From contig CAVPEB010000077.1 in NCBI GenBank assembly GCA_963702765.1, forward strand, positions 1 through 24,363: a DNA stretch of 24,363 bases. The letters run 5' to 3'. Positions 7,932-14,927 of this stretch are shown here, one piece after another. The notes under the pieces are model-generated. The model saw nothing but the letters and a program-made list of their open reading frames with translations, was not told the DNA's origin and made no database searches. Within the stretch, counting starts at the first letter, position 1. The number at the start of each line of letters is the position of its first letter. The position numbers and the translations under genes were made by a program. Source of the stretch: DATMNR01 sp963702765 (GTDB lineage: Bacteria; Chloroflexota; Ktedonobacteria; Ktedonobacterales; Ktedonobacteraceae).

Positions 7932-9240
7932 TTTCTTGCCCTTCTCCCGTCTCAATGAATTCAACATTTCCCTTACCATTCACACGTTCGACGCACTGCT
8001 CTGGAACTATGTTATGAAGAGCATTTTCCATATGCTCACCTATCATTTCGGCGTTGTAGAGATGGCACGCCACAAGGCATTGTTGTGAACGCTTCGATTG
8101 CACTCCATCTGGCAGTATATTATCTGTCTCCAAACGTTGGTTACCAATGTGCACACCAACAATATCCGGCGCAGTCAGAACTGGTACATGCTTTCGGCAT
8201 GCTTCGAACGCAAACTGACAGCGCAGGTGAAACGCACACCCCATAGGAATGTGGCGCAGGTCTGGCGGAGATCCAGGTATGCCGATCATTTTTTTCCTTG
8301 GCCCACGCAGTGAGGGAAACGAGTTCAGTAGGCCGTAGGTATATGGATGACGCGGATATCGATAGAGTTCTTGCCACGAGGATGTCTCGACAATACGACC
8401 AGCGTACATAATCACTACCTGGTCAGCAATTTCCAGCAGTAGCGAAAGATCGTGTGTAATGAAGATCACAGCAAAACTGAGTTGTTCGCGTAAGGCCATC
8501 AGTTCCACAAGGATATCGCGTTGTACCACTACGTCAAGAGCTGTAGTTGGTTCATCCATGATGATGATATCAGGATTGAGCGCGAGAGCTATGGCAATAA
8601 TTGCTCGCTGCCGCATACCACCACTCAACTCGTGTGGATAACTCCGCAGGCGATCAGATGGTATGCCCACCAGGCGTAATAATTCGAGCGCTCGTTCACG
8701 GCGTGAATCAGGTCCCATTGCTGGAGCATGGGCTTTCAATACATCAGTGATCTGGATCTCGAGACGTGATACTGGATTGAGAGCATTCATGGCACTCTGG
8801 AAGACAATAGCAAGCTCCTGCCAACGAAAGGCTCGCAACTGAGTAGGAGATAATTCGAGCACATTAATGGCTGATTGCTTATCGCCTTTTTTTCTTTCAC
8901 TCTTTTGCTGTGCCTCAGACAGGGGAATTTGCTGAATTTCCAGGTTCTCCAATTCAAGAGTCCGCTCATGCTGTGGATAATATAAGATTTCTCCACTACT
9001 CACAATTGCCGGAGGACGTAGCAGGCGTGTAATGGCGTAGGCAAGTGTTGATTTCCCACTGCCGCTCTCTCCTGCTAAACCCAGAATTTGCCCCCGATGC
9101 AGCGTAAAACTCATATCGTTGACGGCATGAACAGGTACATTTCCCGTTTGATAGTACACATTGAGATTTTTAACCTCAAGCAAGACATCTTGCTCTTGTT
9201 TAGGGGCAGTCGTATGAGGTTCTGCAACAAAGGGTGTCAT
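7924..9240 (-). CDS. Opp/Dpp-type ABC transporter ATP-binding protein, OppD-like
   Basis: This 438-residue ATPase has Walker A GESGSGKST at 57-65, signature LSGGMRQR at 205-212, Walker B IIIMDE at 225-230, H-loop H263 and the C-terminal CAFHLRCQFAFEAC cysteine cluster. It is longer than the usual ~330 residues for two reasons. An insertion of roughly 40 charged residues sits between the Walker A strand and the Q-loop (about 88-130), and a C-terminal tail of about 80 residues follows the cysteine cluster. Its ATG overlaps the stop of the OppC-like gene by four bases (ATGA), and it overlaps the OppF-like gene by eight. It probably forms the ATPase heterodimer with that protein on the cytoplasmic face of the membrane. 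Confidence 0.9.
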   Translation of the reverse strand: MTPFVAEPHTTAPKQEQDVLLEVKNLNVYYQTGNVPVHAVNDMSFTLHRGQILGLAGESGSGKSTLAYAITRLLRPPAIVSSGEILYYPQHERTLELENLEIQQIPLSEAQQKSERKKGDKQSAINVLELSPTQLRAFRWQELAIVFQSAMNALNPVSRLEIQITDVLKAHAPAMGPDSRRERALELLRLVGIPSDRLRSYPHELSGGMRQRAIIAIALALNPDIIIMDEPTTALDVVVQRDILVELMALREQLSFAVIFITHDLSLLLEIADQVVIMYAGRIVETSSWQELYRYPRHPYTYGLLNSFPSLRGPRKKMIGIPGSPPDLRHIPMGCAFHLRCQFAFEACRKHVPVLTAPDIVGVHIGNQRLETDNILPDGVQSKRSQQCLVACHLYNAEMIGEHMENALHNIVPEQCVERVNGKGNVEFIETGEGQENE

Positions 9241-10211
9241 CTTGAAGTTACCGCCTTATTCTTTCTTGAAATCAAATGCCTGCGCGGTGGACGTTCAACC
9301 CGCAATCGAGGATTCGATAGTTCGTCCATACCAAAATTGATAAATGTTAAGCCTGCACATAGTAAGGCGATGCATATTCCAGCAGGAACAAACTGCCACC
9401 ACTTTCCAACAATAAGCGCTGCATTATTCTGCGCCCAATATAATATTACTCCCCAACTGGGTCGTGAAGTATCTCCAAGGCCGAGAAACTCCAGAGCAAC
9501 TTCGGCGCCCACAGCATATACAAACGTACCGATAAAAGTAGAAGAAATGAGTGAAACTTCATTGGGTAATATTTCAGAAGAGATAATACGCAAGGAACTT
9601 TCACCTGTCGCACGCGCAGCAGCCACGAATTCGCGTTCTTTCAACGAGAGAGTTTGCCCACGTAGTACACGCGCTCCGTAGCTCCAGGATGTAAAGAGAA
9701 GAACCAGTGCGATTACAAATTCATTTCTATTAGCGCCGCTGGCACTTGCTAGTGAGGCGAGTACAATGGCAAGTGGGAGGCCAGGCAAGACCAGGAAAAC
9801 GTTAATGATCAGGGAGAGAACCTCATCAACCAAGCCCCCATAGTAGGCAGAGCTTAAACCCATAACAACCTGCAAGATCGTTGAACCTATTGCTGCTATG
9901 AAGGCGACCATCAAAGTGACACGCGCTCCGTAGACTATCTGTGCAAACATATCCTGACCCAGACCTGTTGTACCAAATATATGGCTCCAGGAGGGAGGTA
10001 GAGATCCTGTTACAATACTGGCATTGGGATCATACGGAGTCAGAAGTGGCGCTGCTATTGCTACCAGTACAAAAAAAACGACCACACCTACTCCAAAGGT
10101 GATTTTAGGATTTGATACTATTGCACGTAATATACTACTTACACGTGCTTTTGTTCTACCCAGAAAAGTTATGGAAGCGGCTTTCTGATTTGTTGTATTT
10201 GTGATCTGCAT
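9237..10211 (-). CDS. Opp/Dpp-type ABC transporter permease, OppC-like
   Basis: This 324-residue integral membrane protein has an N-terminal cytoplasmic segment, one early hydrophobic helix (about 39-60), and a BPD-type permease core of five further helices. The coupling (EAA) loop reads AAARATGESSLRIISSEILPN and docks on the ATPases. The DPNAS segment after the first helix and the long periplasm-facing stretch are typical of OppC/DppC. The start at 10211 is preceded by GAGGAAA at good spacing. The gene follows the OppB-like gene after 101 bases and overlaps the OppD-like gene by four. It forms the translocation pore with the OppB-like protein. Confidence 0.92.
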   Translation of the reverse strand: MQITNTTNQKAASITFLGRTKARVSSILRAIVSNPKITFGVGVVVFFVLVAIAAPLLTPYDPNASIVTGSLPPSWSHIFGTTGLGQDMFAQIVYGARVTLMVAFIAAIGSTILQVVMGLSSAYYGGLVDEVLSLIINVFLVLPGLPLAIVLASLASASGANRNEFVIALVLLFTSWSYGARVLRGQTLSLKEREFVAAARATGESSLRIISSEILPNEVSLISSTFIGTFVYAVGAEVALEFLGLGDTSRPSWGVILYWAQNNAALIVGKWWQFVPAGICIALLCAGLTFINFGMDELSNPRLRVERPPRRHLISRKNKAVTSR

Positions 10212-10312
10212 CGTTCATTTCCTCGCAGTTTTTAATGCCGAGTACTTGTTTGTTTGCCGTGTTGCTGAATGCATTTAGACACGAACGTACTGTTGCAAAG
10301 CTGTTTTCCAGG

Positions 10313-11305
10313 CTAATTCTTCCCGTGTCGCACACGAGGATCAAGAAACACATAGATCAGCTCAAACAGGAAATTCGCGAAGATCACTGCCAGAGCAATA
10401 ACCAGAAAACATCCCTCAACCAACGCATAATCATCGCTTTGAACACCTTTATATAAAGAGAAGCCGATACCAGGGTAATTGAAGACTATCTCAGTGAGTA
10501 AAGCGCCACTTACTATCAAGCCCAATGCAATAGAGAAGCTGGTAATACTTGGTAAAATTGCGTTACGTGCAGCGTAGTTAAACATCACACGTCTTTCAGA
10601 TAAACCTTTAGCCTCTGCCATTGTTACATAATCTTCTGAAAGGGTTGTGACCATCATATTGCGCATAATCAGTACCCAACCAGCCAGAGAACCAATGATC
10701 AGAGTTGCGACCGGAAGAATAGCATGTTGAGCAACACTGCCAATGAAATCCATGTTCCAACCGGGGCTTACATTGAAGACATCATACCCACTATCAGTTG
10801 GAAACCAGTTCAAGATAACGCCAAAAATATACACCAGCCCCAGGGCCATCCAGAAGTAGGGAATGGCAGAGAGAAATGTCAGAAATGGAGGCACAGCCGT
10901 ATCGTACCAGGAACCGCGCTTCCAGGCAATCAATGTACCGATCAGTGTCCCAATGAAAAAGCTCAGAACCAGGGCAACCCCAACCAGCCCGATTGTCCAG
11001 GGAAGACTTTGTTTGAGTATATCTCCAACAGGTGTAGGGAATTGCGAGGTTGAGATACCAAGATTTCCATGCAGTATTCCATTCAGATAATCGAGATATT
11101 GCCTCCAGATAGGCACATTTGGATTCACTCCAAATTCGGCCCGGATAGCATCTATTTGTGCACGAGTTATCTGTTGTGTCTGAAGCTTTGCGATGTATGC
11201 TTCAGCCGGATCACCAGGCATCAAGCGCGGGATAATAAAATTAAAGGTTAACGCAGCCCACAACGCTATCAGGTAGAATCCCGCACGTCTGAGGATATAG
11301 CGCAT
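10313..11305 (-). CDS. Opp/Dpp-type ABC transporter permease, OppB-like
   Basis: This 330-residue permease begins MRYILRRAGFYLIALWAALTFNFIIPRLMPGDP, the usual OppB/DppB opening of one helix followed by a conserved PGDP. Five further helices follow, with the coupling loop EAKGLSERRVMFNYAARNAI that contacts an ATPase, and the C-terminal LIYVFLDPRVR ending typical of the family. AAAGGAG precedes the ATG at 11305. A strong hairpin at 11335-11368 separates it from the binding-protein gene, so the permease genes are probably expressed below the level of the binding protein. The 101 bases between this gene and the OppC-like gene hold no second gene that I can support. Confidence 0.93.
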   Translation of the reverse strand: MRYILRRAGFYLIALWAALTFNFIIPRLMPGDPAEAYIAKLQTQQITRAQIDAIRAEFGVNPNVPIWRQYLDYLNGILHGNLGISTSQFPTPVGDILKQSLPWTIGLVGVALVLSFFIGTLIGTLIAWKRGSWYDTAVPPFLTFLSAIPYFWMALGLVYIFGVILNWFPTDSGYDVFNVSPGWNMDFIGSVAQHAILPVATLIIGSLAGWVLIMRNMMVTTLSEDYVTMAEAKGLSERRVMFNYAARNAILPSITSFSIALGLIVSGALLTEIVFNYPGIGFSLYKGVQSDDYALVEGCFLVIALAVIFANFLFELIYVFLDPRVRHGKN

Positions 11306-11334
11306 TCATTTCTCCTTTTGATATAGTTCTCTAC

Positions 11335-11368
11335 CCCTGCATCTCTCATAGTGATGAGAGATGCAGGG
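11335..11368. terminator. Perfect 15-bp hairpin between binding-protein and permease genes
   Basis: The arms at 11335-11349 and 11354-11368 are perfect reverse complements around the four-base loop AGTG. The hairpin lies between the stop of the solute-binding protein and the start of the OppB-like gene. No long T run follows on the minus strand. It more likely acts as an mRNA-stabilising stem or partial terminator than as a full stop, raising binding protein over permease as in maltose-type operons. Confidence 0.75.
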
Positions 11369-11395
11369 ACAGGTTACGAGAAGAACGCACTAAGA

Positions 11396-13129
11396 TTAGG
11401 AGGCAGGCGTCAGATGAAGTATGACGTTGGCTGCATCCGGCATATTGTATGGAGCGCCTGAATCATACGCATTGTTTGCGTCAGGCCAACCATTCCAACT
11501 CTTTGTTGTGTACTCATCCCAATAGACATTGACAGTCAACGGCAGAACTGGCAACTGACTTACCATGATATCTTCAATGCTGGCGATTGCTTGCTTTTGA
11601 GCATTGGTATCAGTGGAGGATTCATATTGAGCTATCAGTTTATCAGTCTGGGCTGAATACCCCTTGCTGGTTGTTGAGTCCCAACGTTCGAAGTTTGTTC
11701 CTACGACAGCCTTTCCGGGAGGTGCCGAATTCGCGCTGCTCAATAACGCCTGATAGGGAAAGTACGGTGTAGGTCCACTATTCGTCCAACTGATTGCTGC
11801 ATCATAGCTACCGCTCGTGATGGCAGTATAATATGGTGTGTAACCGCTCTCTGAATTGACCGTCGCTTTGATTCCAGCCTTATTCAGGTCATTCACGATA
11901 AATTGAACATCCTGATCCCAGTCGCTCCAGCCATTGACAACGTCAACTGACATCGTTAATTCTTTGCCACTGGCATCCTGATAAAAGCCATCGCTTCCTT
12001 TCTTAAAGCCAGCCTGCTGCATATAGCTATCCACCTGACTGGTGCTATAGGTGAAAGACATATTTTGATACTGCGACGAGATCCAGTCATTCAGGGTTGG
12101 TATGATTACGCCAGTGGGATTTGCAACCCCGGCATATTGAGCTACACCCTGAGGCAACTGAGTTCGGTTAATAGCCGCATTGATTGCTTTACGAACATTC
12201 AGGTTATTAAAAGGTGCCTTTTGCAGGTTCAGATACAGCATTACCGTGTTACTCGCAGCAAACCATGTTTTATTGTGCTGCGGATCCTTGGCAGTATAGA
12301 GGGAATTGTAATCAGGATTCCAACCCGTGCCCATCCAGTCCAGCTTGCCCTGAATCATATCGGTAATGGCTGTTGTGTTGTCTTTGATTGAAGGCACTTC
12401 GATGGTTTGAACTTGTGGCTTTGTACCCCAGTAACCTGAGTTTACCTGATAGGTAATCAGATCGGTACTGTAGCTGGTGAGCTTATAGGGGCCAGTACCA
12501 ATAGGATTTTTGTCATTCGTAAACTTCGCTGGATCACCCGAGATATTTGCCCAGATATGCTGTGGCACGATATACACCTGGTCACCCAGACGGAAAAGCG
12601 CGGTGCTTTGTGGGTGTATCAGTGTGAATACTACCGTGCTGCTATCGGGCGCATCCACACTCTTGAGCAAAGCCCAGACTGAATTCTGGTCAAGAGCGGG
12701 ATTTGTCTTCATCAGATCAAAGGTGAACTTGACATCAGCGCTTGTGAGAGGTTGACCATCAGACCATTTCACTCCAGGACGTAGATGGAATGTCAACTGC
12801 GTCAAATCAGTGGAATACGAATAGCTGGCAGCCAACCAGGGTGATGTTTGACCAGTATACAGATTTGTGAAGTAAAGCTCTTCGTAGAGCAGACCTTGAG
12901 CGCCAAAGTCACCTCCCTGATTGGTGGTAAAGTAGGGGTTAAAGAGATCAGGGTTGGGTTGGCCTGGTGACGAGAGAACATGAAGCACTGTTGGGTGACT
13001 TGTTGTCGTTGTGGTCGAACTGTTGCTACTACCACAGGCAGCCAGCATTATGCTCAACACAACCAACAGCGAAAAGAATGTAATTGCCGGACGGTACCGG
13101 TGCGGAGATGTTGCTAAATTGGGAGTCAC
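11396..13129 (-). CDS. Extracellular solute-binding lipoprotein, family 5 (Opp/Dpp-type)
   Basis: This 577-residue protein has a positively charged N-terminus, a hydrophobic stretch (about 15-30) and a lipobox LAAC with lipidated Cys32, followed by a Ser/Thr-rich linker. It is therefore anchored outside the cytoplasmic membrane. The body matches family 5 binding proteins: LTFHLRPGVKWSDGQPLTSADVKFT near 110-134, and a later NVRKAINAAINR segment. Length is normal for the family. Family 5 proteins bind peptides, nickel or, in several bacteria, oligosaccharides such as cellobiose; the neighbouring LacI and GH1 genes favour a sugar ligand. Translation starts at GTG 13129-13127, preceded by AGGAGGT five bases upstream, a very strong site that suits a highly made protein. 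Confidence 0.93.
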   Translation of the reverse strand: MTPNLATSPHRYRPAITFFSLLVVLSIMLAACGSSNSSTTTTTSHPTVLHVLSSPGQPNPDLFNPYFTTNQGGDFGAQGLLYEELYFTNLYTGQTSPWLAASYSYSTDLTQLTFHLRPGVKWSDGQPLTSADVKFTFDLMKTNPALDQNSVWALLKSVDAPDSSTVVFTLIHPQSTALFRLGDQVYIVPQHIWANISGDPAKFTNDKNPIGTGPYKLTSYSTDLITYQVNSGYWGTKPQVQTIEVPSIKDNTTAITDMIQGKLDWMGTGWNPDYNSLYTAKDPQHNKTWFAASNTVMLYLNLQKAPFNNLNVRKAINAAINRTQLPQGVAQYAGVANPTGVIIPTLNDWISSQYQNMSFTYSTSQVDSYMQQAGFKKGSDGFYQDASGKELTMSVDVVNGWSDWDQDVQFIVNDLNKAGIKATVNSESGYTPYYTAITSGSYDAAISWTNSGPTPYFPYQALLSSANSAPPGKAVVGTNFERWDSTTSKGYSAQTDKLIAQYESSTDTNAQKQAIASIEDIMVSQLPVLPLTVNVYWDEYTTKSWNGWPDANNAYDSGAPYNMPDAANVILHLTPAS

Positions 13130-13234
13130 GTTTTACCTCCTGACGTTAGATAAACGAATTGTTTGACGATTCACACACCTTCAGAAGCCATTTGCTTCTT
13201 GAGCGTGCCGTAAAAGGACAAAAGGACATCCTGA

Positions 13235-13277
13235 CAACGGAAGAACGTCATTATGTGTTGCTTCCGTTGCCTGACAA
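13235..13277 (-). promoter_or_regulatory. Candidate promoter with inverted repeat upstream of binding-protein gene
   Basis: On the minus strand, TTGTCA (13277-13272) and CATAAT (13255-13250) are 16 bases apart. A perfect nine-base inverted repeat (CAACGGAAG 13235-13243, CTTCCGTTG 13261-13269, loop 17) brackets the -10 element and could be a regulator site. On RNA read through from the LacI gene it would instead form a hairpin, so a role in ending that transcript is also possible. The rest of 13130-13394 holds an AAAAGGAC direct repeat (13212-13227) and a small AGAAGC/GCTTCT hairpin, but no gene. Confidence 0.45.
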
Positions 13278-13394
13278 AAACAGACCGCGAGAGTGTAACT
13301 TTAGGAATGGTTCGCGAATGTTTAGTTCAGCGAATGTACTGTCGGGTTAAAGATATACGAAAGAATCGAACAAAGGCCTGCACTCACCCCTTTC

Positions 13395-14495
13395 TTATTC
13401 AATTGTAGCGCGGTGCGAGGCGCCACAGGATGCGCGCACGATAAGACTGGTCGGCAGTTTGATGTGAATTGTTTCAGAGAAAATGGGAGAGGAAGCTTCA
13501 GAGACACGACCGTTGCGATTTAACCCATTCACTGGACGAGGAGCGTCAACCAGGGCAAGAAGAATTTCACTTGCCCGACGACCCATCTCATAAAAGGGCT
13601 GGCGAACGGTGGTCAATGCAGGTTTCATGTGTGCGGACGTTGGGTTATCGTCGAAGCCAACCACAGCTATGTCATCAGGCACTCGCAAACCTCGCTGCTC
13701 CGATGCTGAAATAGCCCCATATGCCATATAATCGCTCCCAGCAAAGATGGCTGTTGGACGTTTATCAGCAGGGAGGTCTAAGAAAGCATGAGCGCAGACA
13801 CGTCCAGAAGGTGGTTCAAAATCGCCTTCCAGCACCAGGTCGGGGTCAAGAATAATGCCCGCTTCATGTAGCGCATCGCAATACCCCTCGTAGCGGTCAT
13901 GTGAGACCTGGTACCGTAACGGCCCCTGAATATGAGCGATACGGCGATGACCCAGGCGAATGAGATGACGAGTGGCTTCGTAGGCTCCCAGGCGGTTATC
14001 GACATTGATCCAGGGAGTATTCTCAGGAAGTTTACTCTGGTCGTCGATCAACAGAACCGGAAAGTCGTGCGAGTGCAACTCTGCCAGATGCTTCGCAGAT
14101 GGGCCAGGAAACACGGCAAGAAGTCCCGCCACGAGACGTGTCCCAATGATGCGATCGATGACATCACTACGATCTTTCTCATGATTCACATCGGTAATAC
14201 TATACAGGATGAGTTCATACGAGGTACTACCTACAACTTCTCCAACTCCACGCATTAACTCCGGGACAAGCGGCCATGTGAGAGAAGGGACAAGAACACC
14301 GAGGAGTCGACTGCGCTTACCAGCCAGACCTGACGCAGCAATGTTGGGCACAAAGCCTTGCTCTTCCATAATGCGCAGTATGCGTTCACGCGTTTTTGGA
14401 TCAACATCCTGCTTCTGATTGAGCACGCGAGAGACAGTTGCAGTGGAAACATCCGCCAGATGCGCAATATCCTTGATGGTAAGCTTCTCAGCCAT
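13395..14495 (-). CDS. LacI-family transcriptional regulator of the sugar-uptake locus
   Basis: This 366-residue regulator has the LacI-type N-terminal helix-turn-helix (TIKDIAHLADVSTATVSRVL, residues 6-25) with the hinge region next, then a periplasmic-binding-protein-like effector domain (GVLVPSLTWPLVPELMRGV; later FAGSDYMAYGA and VVGFDDNPTSAHMKPALTTVRQP). It is about 25 residues longer at the C-terminus than most members. The ATG at 14495 is chosen because GAGAGGG precedes it at good spacing; an in-frame TTG lies six codons upstream. It is the first gene on the strand that continues into the transporter and glucosidase, so it probably represses them until a sugar is present. A large palindrome in its own 5' leader suggests autoregulation. 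Confidence 0.93.
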   Translation of the reverse strand: MAEKLTIKDIAHLADVSTATVSRVLNQKQDVDPKTRERILRIMEEQGFVPNIAASGLAGKRSRLLGVLVPSLTWPLVPELMRGVGEVVGSTSYELILYSITDVNHEKDRSDVIDRIIGTRLVAGLLAVFPGPSAKHLAELHSHDFPVLLIDDQSKLPENTPWINVDNRLGAYEATRHLIRLGHRRIAHIQGPLRYQVSHDRYEGYCDALHEAGIILDPDLVLEGDFEPPSGRVCAHAFLDLPADKRPTAIFAGSDYMAYGAISASEQRGLRVPDDIAVVGFDDNPTSAHMKPALTTVRQPFYEMGRRASEILLALVDAPRPVNGLNRNGRVSEASSPIFSETIHIKLPTSLIVRASCGASHRATIE

Positions 14496-14540
14496 AGCAA
14501 ACCCTCTCACCAAGCCCTTTTAAGAAGGCTTTGTAAATAT

Positions 14541-14580
14541 TTGTAACCGTTCTCGTAAACGTTTACGGTAGCGATTACAA
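14541..14580. promoter_or_regulatory. 40-bp imperfect palindrome with CGTAAACGTTTACG core, likely LacI-family operator
   Basis: The central 14 bases (14554-14567) are perfectly palindromic, and the whole 40-base region matches its reverse complement at 16 of 20 pairs, with outer TTGTAA/TTACAA arms. An even palindrome with a central CG is typical of LacI-family operators. It is centred about 16 bases downstream of the predicted start of the LacI transcript, a good place to block transcription. Confidence 0.75.
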
Positions 14581-14582
14581 TG

Positions 14583-14612
14583 AGTATACACGATCAATTT
14601 GATTATTGTCAA
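14583..14612 (-). promoter_or_regulatory. Candidate promoter of the LacI gene (copy A)
   Basis: TTGACA (14612-14607) and TATACT (14588-14583) are separated by 18 bases on the minus strand, close to a sigma70 consensus. The predicted start near 14576 places the palindromic operator in the first bases of the transcript and leaves an ~80-base leader before the LacI ATG. Confidence 0.65.
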
Positions 14613-14727
14613 TGGTTCTTATGTTTTGGTCAATAATTTTACAAACTAGCTATTTCAAATTTTTGGCCATGGAAATAAAAGCCCTTGAAAGGCTTTCAAA
14701 GGTTACATGAAGGAGTCGGTATTGTCG

Positions 14728-14757
14728 AGTATACGTAGCCAATGAAATGATTGTCAA
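14728..14757 (-). promoter_or_regulatory. Second minus-strand promoter (copy B)
   Basis: TTGACA (14757-14752) and TATACT (14733-14728), again 18 bases apart, repeat the LacI promoter inside copy B. If active it would add an upstream start for LacI, with the TTGAAAG-G-CTTTCAA palindrome about 22-36 bases downstream of its start. Confidence 0.45.
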
Positions 14758-14780
14758 TGAATAACTATGTTTTTGATAAT
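14751..14780 (+). promoter_or_regulatory. Candidate plus-strand promoter overlapping copy B
   Basis: TTGTCA (14751-14756) and GATAAT (14775-14780) are 18 bases apart on the plus strand. The -35 overlaps the minus-strand -35 within the palindromic ATTGTCAAT, making a face-to-face divergent pair. It points toward the DUF2252 gene, which also has a closer promoter. Confidence 0.4.
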
Positions 14781-14850
14781 AATTTTACAAGTTCAAAATG
14801 ATGTAATTATAGAGAAGGAGATTCCTGGGGCTTAGAATACTATTCTGTAC

Positions 14851-14879
14851 TTGTCTTATGAGCGTATCGAGCATATAAT
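14851..14879 (+). promoter_or_regulatory. Promoter of first DUF2252 gene
   Basis: TTGTCT (14851-14856), 17 bases, then consensus TATAAT (14874-14879), followed by TGGAGAGTCAGTA. The same arrangement and following bases precede the second DUF2252 gene, which supports function. The start would lie near 14886, giving a leader of about 40 bases. Confidence 0.75.
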
Positions 14880-14927
14880 TGGAGAGTCAGTAAAGCAATT
14901 CCCCATCAAGGCTAGAGGAGGCATGTA

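Larger units (their letters stand above)
14581..14790. repeat. Two direct-repeat copies of a ~65-bp promoter block
   Basis: Copy A (14581-14644) and copy B (14726-14790) share, in order, GAGTATAC, ATTGTCAATG, TATGTTTT and AATAATTTTACAA, with other bases diverged. The copies are 145 bases apart. Between them lies a perfect palindrome, TTGAAAG-G-CTTTCAA (14685-14699), at a position relative to copy B similar to that of the large operator relative to copy A. This suggests duplication of a whole promoter-operator unit followed by drift. Confidence 0.65.

Noticed and set aside
13151..13175. AAAC-N5-GTTT near the binding-protein start as a second LacI site
   Set aside because: The half-sites are spaced five bases apart, unlike the contiguous AAACGTTT core of the strong palindrome; the match is not convincing.
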